Assembly (NCBI RefSeq): GCF_003287355.1
Contig: NZ_QMIM01000022.1
Span: 16,903 to 80,902 of the forward strand
Origin: Halorubrum sp. 48-1-W
GTDB taxonomy: Archaea > Halobacteriota > Halobacteria > Halobacteriales > Haloferacaceae
Direction: 5' to 3'
DNA length: 64,000 bases
Of this stretch, positions 34,228-42,838 are shown in pieces. Position numbers and translations under genes: made by a program. How positions within the stretch are numbered: position 1 is the first letter of the stretch; each line of letters starts with the position of its first letter. The notes beneath the pieces are model-generated. The model saw nothing but the letters and a program-made list of their open reading frames with translations. It did no database searches and was not told where the DNA came from.

Positions 34228-35318
34228 GCCGAAACGAAGTCCTGCTCGAGGTCGACGACCTGAAGAAACACTTCAAGGTCAACCAGGGCTGGATCGCCAG
34301 CCTGGTCGAGAGCTTCGGCAGGGGATCGCCCGACTACGTTCACGCGGTCGACGGCGTCAGCTTCGAGCTCCGTGCGGGGGAGACCCTCGGGCTCGCCGGC
34401 GAGTCCGGCTGTGGGAAGACGACCACCGGCATGTCGCTGGTGAAGCTCCACGACCCGACCGCCGGCGACATCGTCTACGACGGCACGCGCCTCTCGGAGG
34501 CGAGCGACGAGGAGGTCAAGCAGTTCCGTCAGAACGCGCAGATGATCTTCCAGGACCCCTTCGAGAGCCTGAACCCGCGGATGACGGTGTACGACACCGT
34601 CGCCGAGCCGCTGCGGATCCACAACATCCGCAACGAGACGGCGCGGGTCCAGCGCGCGCTGGAGTTCGCGGAGCTGCTCCCGCCCGAGCAGTACTTCAAT
34701 CAGTACCCCCACGAGCTGTCCGGCGGGCAGCGCCAGCGGGTCGCCATCGCGCGCGCGCTCGTGCTCGACCCGGACTTCATCGTCGCCGACGAGCCGGTGT
34801 CGATGCTGGACGTGAGCCTCCGTGCCGGGGTGTTATCGCTCCTCGACCGGATGACCGACGAGTTCGGCCTCTCGGTCGTCTACATCAGCCACGACCTCTC
34901 GCTACTCCGGCACATGTGTGACCGGCTGGCGATCATGTACATGGGCAAGATCGTCGAGAAGGGGCCGACCGATCAGGTCATCGAGAACCCACAGCACCCG
35001 TACACGCAGTCGCTCATCAACGCGGTGCCAGTTCCCGATCCCTCGGTCGGCCGCGAGCGGGTCGAGCTTCAGGGCGAGGTCGGCGACGTCATCGACATCC
35101 CGACCGGGTGTCGGTTCAAGGCCCGGTGTTCGGAGTACATCGGCGACGTGTGTGACCAGGTCATCCCGCCGCTGGAGGCGAAGACTGACTTCGAACAGGA
35201 CGTCGCCTGTCACCTCTACGACAGCGCGGAGGGATACGACCCCTACGAGGAGATGACCGGAACCCCGAGCGCGGCGGAGACGGGCGAGGAGCCCGAATCC
35301 ACGCCCGCGGACGACTAG
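34224..35318 (+). CDS. Peptide-type ABC transporter ATPase (DppF-like)
   Basis: A 364-residue ATPase that pairs with the DppD-like subunit. Walker A is [12 protein letters not shown], the signature [15 protein letters not shown], Walker [18 protein letters not shown], and the H-loop YISHDLSLL. The C-terminal extension has [15 protein letters not shown]. An insertion near residues 22-35 ([19 protein letters not shown]) before the first strand is common in DppF-type subunits. It ends the five-gene operon. Confidence 0.95.
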   Translation: MSRNEVLLEVDDLKKHFKVNQGWIASLVESFGRGSPDYVHAVDGVSFELRAGETLGLAGESGCGKTTTGMSLVKLHDPTAGDIVYDGTRLSEASDEEVKQFRQNAQMIFQDPFESLNPRMTVYDTVAEPLRIHNIRNETARVQRALEFAELLPPEQYFNQYPHELSGGQRQRVAIARALVLDPDFIVADEPVSMLDVSLRAGVLSLLDRMTDEFGLSVVYISHDLSLLRHMCDRLAIMYMGKIVEKGPTDQVIENPQHPYTQSLINAVPVPDPSVGRERVELQGEVGDVIDIPTGCRFKARCSEYIGDVCDQVIPPLEAKTDFEQDVACHLYDSAEGYDPYEEMTGTPSAAETGEEPESTPADD

Positions 35319-35420
35319 TTTCTCCCGTCGACCGTCCGGGTCGTTCCCGGTCGACAACACGATACGGCTTCGCCGACGAGGGGTAGGTTCACCGACGACG
35401 ACTAGTTTCGTCGACGAGGG

Positions 35421-36881
35421 CTAGTTTCGCTCCGTGAGAGGCGCTTCCATTCGAACGCCGGGAGCGGTCACCGCGAACGGGAGCCGGGACTTGTGTTTGT
35501 CACAGACGCCGGTCACCGTCCGCCGAACGTCGCCGATCCGGGAGACGGTCCGGAGCGCGTCCGGGGTGTATTCGAGCGACATGCCGTCGACTCGGCCGGC
35601 ACGCTCGCCGTCTTCGAGCCGGTACGCCTCGGCGATCGGGAACTCGGCGGAGCCGCGGTCGGGACTGTCGATGCTCTTCCGGTCGATGTCCTTCGCGTAG
35701 AGGGCGCTCGCCGGGAAGACGCCGGAGCGCTGGACGCGCTCGAACTCGTCGCGGAACCACGGCCGCTTGAACCGTTCGACGTACACGTCGGCGTTCGCGC
35801 GGAGCGCAGTGGCGTCCGCGTCGCCGGCGGCGACCTCCAGGTGGCGGGCGTGGATCCGCGGCGGTTCGGAGAACCCGAGGCTCGGCACGCTGTTGCCCGT
35901 CGGATACGTGTCTTCCTCCCCAGCGGTGGTCGTGTTGTGGAGTAGTCGCTCGATCCGCCCGTTCGAGACCAGGCGCGTCGGCGTGGTCGGTTTGACCTCG
36001 GCGTCGTAGGCGCGGGCCGTCCAGGAGCCGGCGTGGACCGTGTCCTCGATCGCGAGCTCTGCCGGACCGATCCGGTCGCCGACGGCGTAGGGGCTCAGTC
36101 CCATATAGCAGGTGTCGCATTCGAGATAGTGGGAGACGAAGTGGAACAGCTGGCCGGCCGCCTCCGGACTCAACGCGACGGTCGTCTCGCCGGGCGACGT
36201 ATCGACCGGGTCGGCGCTCGCGAGCGCCCGCGCGTCGGCGGCGGCAACCTCGAAGGCGTCCGTGACTTCCTCGAGGAAGGCGGCCCCCTCGGTGGAGCCG
36301 GCGTATCGGCTCACCTTCGGCCCGTCGGCGAGGGTGAGGCTGAAGTTCACCCGCGCCCGGTCGAGCGTCGTTCGGACGACGCTACCGGTCGTGGTTCCGA
36401 CCGCCTCCTCGATGTGGGCGTCGTTGTAGTTGGCCCATCGTCGGTCGAGGTCGAGGTCGTCGGCTGCCGCGAGCCCCGCCTCGATCACGGAGACCTTCTC
36501 GTCGAGGTCGCGTTCGTGTATCCCCTCGCTCGCCCAGCCGCCGTGGGTCCCCCGGTGGGTGGTGTAGGCGTCGAAGCGTCCCGGCTCATCCTGGGCGAGC
36601 ACCTGGCCGCTTCGGATCGCGCGGTCGGCCTCGTCGCGGAGCGCCTCCTCGTCGAGCGAGTTCGTGTAGCGGTAGTCGGCCGCACCGTCCGCGAAGACAC
36701 GGAGCCACACGCCCGTCTCGGTGAACGCCGTCCGGTTTCGGGGACCGTCGTCGGTGACGACGATATCGGTCTTCTCCTGGTAGACGCCGCCCACTTCCGC
36801 GTACGACACCGCGTCGTCGGACTCGAGGCTGTCGAGCAACCAGTCCATCGCATCCAACACGTCCTCGCGTTCATCACTCAT
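35421..36881 (-). CDS. TldD/PmbA-family protein with an altered zinc motif
   Basis: A 486-residue protein of the TldD/PmbA (peptidase U62) family. Family matches include GVWLRVFADGAADYRYTN near the start, the barrel region, and PTTPTRLVSNGRIERLLHNTTTAGE. The place where TldD has HExxxH (HEAIGH) reads FHFVSHYLECD, so the first His and the Glu are replaced. PmbA/TldE subunits also lack the motif and act with TldD, but no TldD gene is adjacent. It may therefore be a non-catalytic partner or have another activity. The ATG at 36881 is preferred over one 27 nt upstream. Confidence 0.8.
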   Translation of the reverse strand: MSDEREDVLDAMDWLLDSLESDDAVSYAEVGGVYQEKTDIVVTDDGPRNRTAFTETGVWLRVFADGAADYRYTNSLDEEALRDEADRAIRSGQVLAQDEPGRFDAYTTHRGTHGGWASEGIHERDLDEKVSVIEAGLAAADDLDLDRRWANYNDAHIEEAVGTTTGSVVRTTLDRARVNFSLTLADGPKVSRYAGSTEGAAFLEEVTDAFEVAAADARALASADPVDTSPGETTVALSPEAAGQLFHFVSHYLECDTCYMGLSPYAVGDRIGPAELAIEDTVHAGSWTARAYDAEVKPTTPTRLVSNGRIERLLHNTTTAGEEDTYPTGNSVPSLGFSEPPRIHARHLEVAAGDADATALRANADVYVERFKRPWFRDEFERVQRSGVFPASALYAKDIDRKSIDSPDRGSAEFPIAEAYRLEDGERAGRVDGMSLEYTPDALRTVSRIGDVRRTVTGVCDKHKSRLPFAVTAPGVRMEAPLTERN

Positions 36882-36996
36882 GAACGAGTGATCGCCGCTC
36901 TCACACATGAAACCCGTGACTTCCGGGAGCGGAGTCGAAACGGCGGGCGACCGGAGGGAAACCGAAACGGCTGCCGGCTGGAGGACGTCGCACGGC

Positions 36997-37239
36997 TCAG
37001 CGACCGTTCTCGCGGCGTTGCTCCTCGGCTTCGGCCTCGTACTGTCTCGCCACCCGCTTCTCGTGGAGCTTCTTTTTGTACTCCCAGTAGCCGGCGCCGA
37101 GAATCAGCACGCCGAGCGCGACGCCCTGAAAGGGTGCGCCGATCGTCGTGAAATAACCGACCGAACCGATCGCGAAGAGTAGCGAGAGCCCGAGCGTCGC
37201 CCTCGCCCATCGCTGTCTCGGGAGGCGAGGGAAGTCCAT
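36997..37239 (-). CDS. Small haloarchaeal membrane protein
   Basis: An 80-residue protein with two adjacent membrane segments (about residues 15-33 and 36-50) and a highly charged C-terminal helix, YKKKLHEKRVARQYEAEAEEQ. The start is MDFPRLPRQRWARATLG. It has no recognised function. It lies 61 bp downstream of the glutaredoxin-like gene on the same strand. Confidence 0.6.
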   Translation of the reverse strand: MDFPRLPRQRWARATLGLSLLFAIGSVGYFTTIGAPFQGVALGVLILGAGYWEYKKKLHEKRVARQYEAEAEEQRRENGR

Positions 37240-37300
37240 ACGCGTAGATTCGCCTCGGGGCGTATCAACGTTGGCCTTCGGAACCTCCCCCTCGACGCGT

Positions 37301-37555
37301 CTAGCTCGCGCTCCCGTACGTCTCCTGGAGGTACTCGACGATGTCGTCGCTCTCGGGCATCCCGTCGATCCCGTTCGCCTCGTCGACGAGGACGGGAACG
37401 CCCGTCTGGCCGCTCACCTCCTCGACTTCGGTCCGGTCCCCGTGTGCGCGCGGGACCACGACCGACTCGTACTCGAGGCCGAGTTCGGCGAGCGTCTCCC
37501 TGACTTTCGCACAGTACGGGCAACTCTCCAGTTCGTAGAGTTTCAGGTCCGTCAT
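37301..37555 (-). CDS. Glutaredoxin / GST N-terminal-domain protein
   Basis: An 84-residue thioredoxin-fold protein with the active site ESCPYCAKV at residues 10-18, cis-Pro in GVPVLVDE, and a C-terminal helix SDDIVEYLQETYG. It is the size of a glutaredoxin, and haloarchaeal annotations often call it a GST N-terminal-domain protein. Haloarchaea use gamma-glutamylcysteine as the major thiol, so it probably works with that. Confidence 0.85.
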   Translation of the reverse strand: MTDLKLYELESCPYCAKVRETLAELGLEYESVVVPRAHGDRTEVEEVSGQTGVPVLVDEANGIDGMPESDDIVEYLQETYGSAS

Positions 37556-37660
37556 CGCTCGTGGATACGGGCCGGGGAGATAAAGAACCTCGGCGGTCGG
37601 TGTACCCAGCGCGCACGGACGTACCGCGACGGTTCACCCCCGACGATACCGACGGCCGCG

Positions 37661-39040
37661 CTACAGGATCACGTCGCGCGTCTGGAGCACGTAGTAGACG
37701 GCGAGCAGGGCCGCGATGACGTACTGGCCGAGGTCGACGTCGTCGTACTCGCCGGTCGCGACCTTGATGATCGGGTAGGCGACGATGCCCGCAGCGAGCC
37801 CGTCGGCGATGGAGTAGGCGAACGGCATCACGGTGACGGTGAGGCCGGCGGAGACGGCCCACGCGGGGTCGTTCCAGTCGACCTCGACGAGTCCCTGGAG
37901 CATCATCACGCCGACGACGATCAGCGCGATGAAGGAGGCGTACGAGGGGATGGCGGCCACGACCGGGATCACGGCGAGCGAGGCGAGGAACAGGAGCGCG
38001 ACGACCAGCGCGGTGAGGCCGGTCCGACCGCCCTCCTCGACGCCGGTCGACGACTCGATGAACGTCGTCACGGTGGAGGTGCCGAGCACCGCGCCGGCGG
38101 TGGTGCCGACCGCGTCGGCCATCAGCGGCTTGTCCATCTCCGGCAGGTCACCCTCGTCGTCGAGGAAGTCGCCGAACTGCGAGACGCCGATGAGGGTCCC
38201 GGCGGTGTCGAAGAAGTCGACGAAGAAGAACGTGAACACGACCAGCGCGAACGTGAGTGGGTCGACGCCGGCGAGCCCGTCGACGAACGCGCCCGCGAGC
38301 GGCGTGATGTCGTACTGGGCGGACGGCAGCGTCTCGGGAGTGACCGTCCCGCGGTCGAAGAGCCCGCCGAGGGTGAGCGCCCACCCCGCAGCCGACGTGA
38401 CCAGGATGCCGATCACGATGCTCCCGGTGACGTTCCGCGCCCACAACGCGAACGTCAACACGAGTCCGGCGAGGCCGAGGATCGCCCACGGGTTCCCGAA
38501 GATCCCGCCGAGCGTGACGAGCGTCGCGTCGTCGGGGACGACGATCTGGAGCTCTTGGAAGCCGATGAAAAGCAGGAACAGCCCGATCCCGGCGCCGACC
38601 GACCGCTTCACGGGTTCGGGGAACAGCCGAATGACGTACTCGCGGGCGCCGATAGCGGTCAGGGCCATGAACAGCACGCCCTCGACGAAGACGGCCGCCA
38701 GCGCCGTCTGCCACGGGATCCCGAGGCCCAACACGACCGTGAACGCGAAGAAGGCGTTGAGCCCGAGCCCGGGGGCGAGCCCGAACGGCCGGTTGGCGTA
38801 CAGCGCCATCACGAGCGTCGCGAGCGCCGAGGAGAGGATCGTCGCGATCGCGATCATCTGGACCACCTCGAAGAACTCGTAGCCCGGGATCTGGATCGCC
38901 TCGGCGAGGATGAACGGGTTCACCACGATGATGTACGACATCGCGAGGAACGTCGTGAGCCCCGCCACCAACTCGGTCCGGAAGTCCGACCCGTGCCCTT
39001 CGACGTCGAACCGCGTCGCCAACGTGTCTGCGATCCCCAT
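37661..39040 (-). CDS. NCS2/AzgA-type purine permease
   Basis: A 459-residue permease of the AzgA/PbuG branch of NCS2, which imports hypoxanthine, guanine, adenine or xanthine with a cation. Motifs include GLTTFLAMSYIIVVNPFIL at the N-terminus, GLGLNAFFAFTVV, MGLTAIGAREYVIRLFPEPVKRS is split over two loops, and TTFIESSTGVEEGGRTGLTA. About 12 to 14 membrane segments are visible. It lies downstream of an HTH-phosphoribosyltransferase gene on the same strand. A TATA-like tttatg lies about 30 nt before its ATG. Confidence 0.9.
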   Translation of the reverse strand: MGIADTLATRFDVEGHGSDFRTELVAGLTTFLAMSYIIVVNPFILAEAIQIPGYEFFEVVQMIAIATILSSALATLVMALYANRPFGLAPGLGLNAFFAFTVVLGLGIPWQTALAAVFVEGVLFMALTAIGAREYVIRLFPEPVKRSVGAGIGLFLLFIGFQELQIVVPDDATLVTLGGIFGNPWAILGLAGLVLTFALWARNVTGSIVIGILVTSAAGWALTLGGLFDRGTVTPETLPSAQYDITPLAGAFVDGLAGVDPLTFALVVFTFFFVDFFDTAGTLIGVSQFGDFLDDEGDLPEMDKPLMADAVGTTAGAVLGTSTVTTFIESSTGVEEGGRTGLTALVVALLFLASLAVIPVVAAIPSYASFIALIVVGVMMLQGLVEVDWNDPAWAVSAGLTVTVMPFAYSIADGLAAGIVAYPIIKVATGEYDDVDLGQYVIAALLAVYYVLQTRDVIL

Positions 39041-39103
39041 TGGTTACTCGTGGATACTCCCGGTGTCAAACATAAACATTGCTACCTGAAATGCGCAGAT
39101 ATA

Positions 39104-39113
39104 CACAAGTATG
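39104..39113 (-). promoter_or_regulatory. Shared 10-bp element upstream of the purine permease
   Basis: The string cacaagtatg (plus-strand reading) lies about 64 nt upstream of the permease ATG and about 30 bp upstream of its likely TATA box. The same 10 bp occurs upstream of the HTH-phosphoribosyltransferase gene, each preceded by GAT and followed by NNTA. This fits a common operator. Confidence 0.5.
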
Positions 39114-39197
39114 GGTAGTGCCCCGCGCGATCCGTCCTCTCGACGGCAAGAATTGGCCGAACGTGCGTGCGAGACGACACAGAGACGGGTTCGATCC

Positions 39198-39911
39198 CTA
39201 CTCGAAGGTGGTCAGCGCACCCACCGGCGCGTCGGTGATCTCGCGGGCCCGACGCATCCCCTCGTCGCCGACGGCGATGAGCGTGAACACGCCGACGACG
39301 TCGGCGTCGGCCTGAAGCGCGATGTCGAGGAGGAGCTCCTGGGTCTCGCCCGACCGGATCAGGTCGTCGACGACGAGGACGGTGTCGCCCGCCTCGATGG
39401 CGCGTTTCGGCAGGTAGTAGGTGAGCTCGATGCCGGAGGCGAGCCGCTGGCGCGACTCGATGAACTCCTCGACCGCGGTCTCCTTCGACTTCTTGGCGTA
39501 CGCCAGCCGGGCGTCGAAGAAGGAGGCCATCGCCGCGCCCAGGGTGATCCCGTCGGTCGCTGCGGTGAGCACCACGTCGGGCGAGGCGAACTCGAAGGTC
39601 TCGGCGGCGACGGGCGCGACCAGATCGAGGAAGGACTGATCGAAGACGACGCCGCTATTGTCGACGTATCCCTCGTCGTCGAAGGCGACGCGGGCGACGA
39701 GTTCGTCGGCGAGTGCGTCGCGGCCGACCTCGGAGACGACCTCGCGCGCCCGGTCGGCACCGGGGAGCACGTGGCCGTTCACGTACCGGTTGAGGTCGCC
39801 CGCCGGCAACCCCGTGAGCGTCGACAGCTCCTCGTACGTCCGCGTCTCCTTCAGCGTCCGCAACACGGCGACCGCCTGTAGCTGGAGGGCCGCCTTCTCT
39901 GCGCGGTTCAT
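39198..39911 (-). CDS. HTH-phosphoribosyltransferase fusion, probable purine-responsive regulator
   Basis: A 237-residue protein. The first 60 residues hold a helix-turn-helix, TRTYEELSTLTGLPAGDLNRYV, and the rest is a type I phosphoribosyltransferase domain with the PRPP loop VLVVDDLIRSGET and a preceding ATDGITLGAAMASF. The fusion resembles PurR/GfcR-type regulators, in which the domain senses PRPP or a nucleotide. It sits directly upstream of the purine permease, so it is likely to regulate purine uptake or salvage. An enzymatic role cannot be excluded. The ATG at 39911 is preferred. Confidence 0.8.
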   Translation of the reverse strand: MNRAEKAALQLQAVAVLRTLKETRTYEELSTLTGLPAGDLNRYVNGHVLPGADRAREVVSEVGRDALADELVARVAFDDEGYVDNSGVVFDQSFLDLVAPVAAETFEFASPDVVLTAATDGITLGAAMASFFDARLAYAKKSKETAVEEFIESRQRLASGIELTYYLPKRAIEAGDTVLVVDDLIRSGETQELLLDIALQADADVVGVFTLIAVGDEGMRRAREITDAPVGALTTFE

Positions 39912-39928
39912 GCCAATGATCGCGATCG

Positions 39929-39938
39929 CACAAGTATG
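39929..39938 (-). promoter_or_regulatory. Shared 10-bp element upstream of the HTH-phosphoribosyltransferase
   Basis: The second copy of cacaagtatg lies 18-27 nt upstream of the ATG, overlapping where a TATA box would be for a leaderless transcript. A protein bound there would block the promoter, which suits self-repression. Confidence 0.5.
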
Positions 39939-39994
39939 AATACATCGAAGTTCAGCCGGGCGAGGGTATCCACGAACGGGCCACTCCGCGTCGG

Positions 39995-40837
39995 CTACCG
40001 CTCGCGGACGACGACGAACTCCGCCAGATCGCGGAGGTACTCGAGCGCTTCCGTCTCGGGCGGGTCCGCTTCCTCGAGCGCGGCGAGCGCGAGCTCGGAC
40101 TGTCTGCGCGCCCGCTCGTCGACCTCCGCCGGCGAGAGCGAGGTCACCTGGACGACGCTCGGCCGGTCCATCTCGGCGTCCTGACCGGTCGGCTTCCCGA
40201 GGTCGTCGGCGTCGGCGGTGGCGTCGAGCACGTCGTCGCGCATCTGGAAGGCGACGCCGACGCGCTCGGCGTACTCGCCGAAGGACTCGATCGCGGACGG
40301 CTCCGCGCCGCCCGCGACCGCGCCGAGCTCCGCGGCAGCACGGAACAGCGCGCCGGTCTTCCGGCGGGCGAGCTCCATGTACTCGGCCTCCGTGGTCGGG
40401 CGGGCAGCGAGCTCCGTCGCTTCCCCCTCGCCGAGTTCGACCATCGCCTCGGCGACGGTCCGCATCGCCCGCTCGTCGGCCGAGAAGAGCGCGAACGCCT
40501 CGCCGAGGAGCCCGTCGCTCGTGATCATCGCCGGACCGTAGCCGAACTCGGCCCACGCGGAGGGCGTCCCGCGGCGGACGTCCGAGCGGTCGATGATGTC
40601 GTCGATCACGAGCGAGGCGTTGTGGACGAACTCGATGCCAGCCGCGAAGTCGACCGCGTCGTCGGCGTCGCCGTCGAACGCCTCGCAGGCGAGGATCGTC
40701 ACCGCCGGGCGCACGCGCTTGCCGCCCGCGAGCACGACGTGTGCGAGCTCGTCGGACAGCTCGGCGGGCTCGACGCGGTCGATGACCGCCTCGATCCGTT
40801 CTTCGACCAGCGCGACCCGGCGCTCCAGGTACTCCAT
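39995..40837 (-). CDS. idsA: Trans-prenyl diphosphate synthase (GGPP/GFPP type)
   Basis: A 280-residue short-chain prenyl synthase that builds the C20 or C25 chains of archaeal lipids. The first Asp-rich motif is LVIDDIIDRSDVRRGTPSA and the second FQMRDDVLDATADADDLGK; GGKRVRPAV is the IPP-binding motif. The residue five before the first Asp motif, which sets chain length, falls in EFVHNASLV. The start is MEYLERRVALV. The frame is shorter than most haloarchaeal GGPP synthases, so a second synthase probably exists elsewhere. Confidence 0.9.
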   Translation of the reverse strand: MEYLERRVALVEERIEAVIDRVEPAELSDELAHVVLAGGKRVRPAVTILACEAFDGDADDAVDFAAGIEFVHNASLVIDDIIDRSDVRRGTPSAWAEFGYGPAMITSDGLLGEAFALFSADERAMRTVAEAMVELGEGEATELAARPTTEAEYMELARRKTGALFRAAAELGAVAGGAEPSAIESFGEYAERVGVAFQMRDDVLDATADADDLGKPTGQDAEMDRPSVVQVTSLSPAEVDERARRQSELALAALEEADPPETEALEYLRDLAEFVVVRER

Positions 40838-40950
40838 CTACCGAAGGGAGGGGACGGCCGCGCAAAGGCCTAACGGAACGGCCGGACGGGAAGCGGATCG
40901 GATCTCGAGCTGAGGCCACGCCGGCGTCACGGCGTCCTCGAGTCGCCGAC

Positions 40951-41619
40951 CTACCGGAACCGGATCCCGAGGTCGTGGAACCCCGCGTTGTTGCTCGCGA
41001 CGTTGATGAGGAGCGGCGTGAGCCCCTCGATCTCGGGAGCGTTCGCGAGCCCGCCGGCGTCGAGCGCGCGGAGCCCCTCGATCCCTTCGGCGATATCCGT
41101 CACGATCCCCTTCGCGTCCCCGTCGTCGCCGATCACGAGCGTGTCGATCCCGAGCTCCGCGTCGAGGTTCGCGAGGCGGCCAGCTGCGAGGTTGTGGAAC
41201 GCGCCGACGACGGCGACGCCCTCGGGGGCCGCGTCGGCCACGATCCGCGTCACCGAGCCCGCGCCGGGTTTGTGGTAGTGGAAGCCGTCCTCGTCGCGTT
41301 TCATCCCGGTCGCCGGCGAGACGAGGATGTCGCCGTCGTCGAGCGCGTCCGCGACCTCCTCGACCGTGTCGCCGACGTGGTACGGCGGGACCGCGAGTAC
41401 GACCACGTCGGCCCGCTCCACGGCCGCGACGTTCTCGTGGCCCGTCACCTCGCGGTCGAGCCCGCGGCTGTCGAGCTCCGTGGTGTACTCCCCGGCTTTC
41501 GTCTCGGCCTTCTCGGCGTCGCGCGACCCGATCAGGACCTCGTGGGACGTGTCGGCTGTAAGGCGGAGCGCGAGCCCCTCCCCGATGTCGCCGGTGCCGC
41601 CGAGTATCGCGATGTCCAT
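40951..41619 (-). CDS. npdG: NADPH-dependent F420 reductase
   Basis: A 222-residue Rossmann protein that passes electrons between NADP(H) and coenzyme F420. The nucleotide motif is ILGGTGDIGEGLALRL, with GSRDAEKAE selecting NADP through Ser-Arg. VVVLAVPPYHVGDT and FHNLAAGRLANLD are typical of the family. F420 use is expected in haloarchaea. Confidence 0.9.
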   Translation of the reverse strand: MDIAILGGTGDIGEGLALRLTADTSHEVLIGSRDAEKAETKAGEYTTELDSRGLDREVTGHENVAAVERADVVVLAVPPYHVGDTVEEVADALDDGDILVSPATGMKRDEDGFHYHKPGAGSVTRIVADAAPEGVAVVGAFHNLAAGRLANLDAELGIDTLVIGDDGDAKGIVTDIAEGIEGLRALDAGGLANAPEIEGLTPLLINVASNNAGFHDLGIRFR

Positions 41620-41791
41620 GGGATCCGTGGGCGCGTTACGACCTTAGGGGTTGCGTGACCGGCCGTCCTCGCCAGCGGGGGACCTCTCCCCACGGCCGCC
41701 GGGCACGTTCGGTGCGTCTATGCCACACCCGGTCCACCCGACCGACTACGGGTCCCGGCCCGACGCCGACGAGGCGCTCGACGTCGCCCGC

Positions 41792-42838
41792 TCACGCGCG
41801 TATCTCGATCAGCAGGTCCGACTCCGGCGAGTCGCCCATGACCGACCGGACGCGGTCCCACGAGAGGTCCGCGCGGGCGGTGACGGTCCCGGCCGCGATC
41901 GCGCCGCAGGCGTTGGCGACGAGGAGCGGCACCTGGTACTCCCGCGGGTCGTGGGTGAACCCGCCGCCCGCTATCTCGGGCTCCCTGAGCGCTGTACCGA
42001 GGAACCCCGCCGCGAACGCGTCGCCCGCGCCGGCCGTGTCGACCGCGTCGACGTTGAACCCCGGATGCGAGACGTCCCCCTGGGGAGTGTGGACCGTCGC
42101 GCCGTCCCCGCCGTGTTTGACCGCCACCACGCGGTCCTCGGGCGTGCGAGGGTCGATGTCGGTCGCGTCCGCCAGCGCGTCCGCCTCCCGGTCGTTCACG
42201 AAGATCAGGTCCGCGGCGTGGAGCACCGCGTCGTACCCGCGGTCGGTCACCCGGCGGCCGGGGTCGAAGCTCCGCGTCGGGCCGAGTTCGGCGGCGGTCG
42301 TCGCCAGCGCAGCCGCGGTCTCGGGTCGCTGGCCCGTCAGGTGGAGGTGGTCGGCGGACGCGAGCGTCTCGCGGTCGAGGTCGCCCGCCGAGAACGTCTC
42401 GTTCGCGCCGTCGTTGGCGAGCATCAACAGCTCGCCGTTCCCGTCGACGATCACGTAGGTGACCGAGGTGGGCTCGGCGGCGGCGACGAGCACGTGGCCG
42501 GGGTCGACGCCCGCGCTCGCGAGCTCGCGGAGCGCGAGCGCGCCGGACTCGTCGCCGCCGACGCTCCCGAAGACGACCGACCGTCCGCCGAGGCCGACGA
42601 CGCCGACCGCGACGTTGGCGGCGCTGCCGCCGCCCGACTGTTCGAGCCGTTCGATCCGGGTCTCCCCGTCGCGTTCGGGCAACTCGTCGACGTGGATCGT
42701 CACGTCCCAGTTGATGTGGCCCGCGGAGATCACCGCCGGCGGTCCGCCCGACGACGCCGGTTCGAGGTCCGGGTCGTCCGTGGGTTCGACCTCGCCCGCG
42801 TCGGGGATGGCACGCTCCTCGGAGGCGTCACCGCTCAC
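41792..42838 (-). CDS. PfkB-family sugar kinase, probable ribose-1-phosphate kinase
   Basis: A 348-residue ribokinase-fold enzyme. The N-terminal motif is GHINWDVTIHVDELP and GGGSAANVAVGVVGLGG; the C-terminal PfkB signature is DTAGAGDAFAAGFLG with the catalytic Asp. About 38 acidic residues precede the fold. A GTG at 42838 overlaps the stop of the isomerase gene as GTGA. Its place last in a four-gene set with ribose-1,5-bisphosphate isomerase, an aldolase and a phosphatase points to ribose 1-phosphate as substrate. That is inference from context. Confidence 0.85.
   Translation of the reverse strand: MSGDASEERAIPDAGEVEPTDDPDLEPASSGGPPAVISAGHINWDVTIHVDELPERDGETRIERLEQSGGGSAANVAVGVVGLGGRSVVFGSVGGDESGALALRELASAGVDPGHVLVAAAEPTSVTYVIVDGNGELLMLANDGANETFSAGDLDRETLASADHLHLTGQRPETAAALATTAAELGPTRSFDPGRRVTDRGYDAVLHAADLIFVNDREADALADATDIDPRTPEDRVVAVKHGGDGATVHTPQGDVSHPGFNVDAVDTAGAGDAFAAGFLGTALREPEIAGGGFTHDPREYQVPLLVANACGAIAAGTVTARADLSWDRVRSVMGDSPESDLLIEIRA

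Noticed and set aside
36907..37182. 91-residue plus-strand frame with a hydrophobic stretch
   Set aside because: It lies opposite the small membrane protein at 36997-37239, and its hydrophobic run is the antisense reading of that gene.
39180..39197. Possible tRNA T-arm signal (gggttcgatccctac)
   Set aside because: No acceptor, D- or anticodon stems can be built around it; it lies at the end of the HTH-phosphoribosyltransferase gene.
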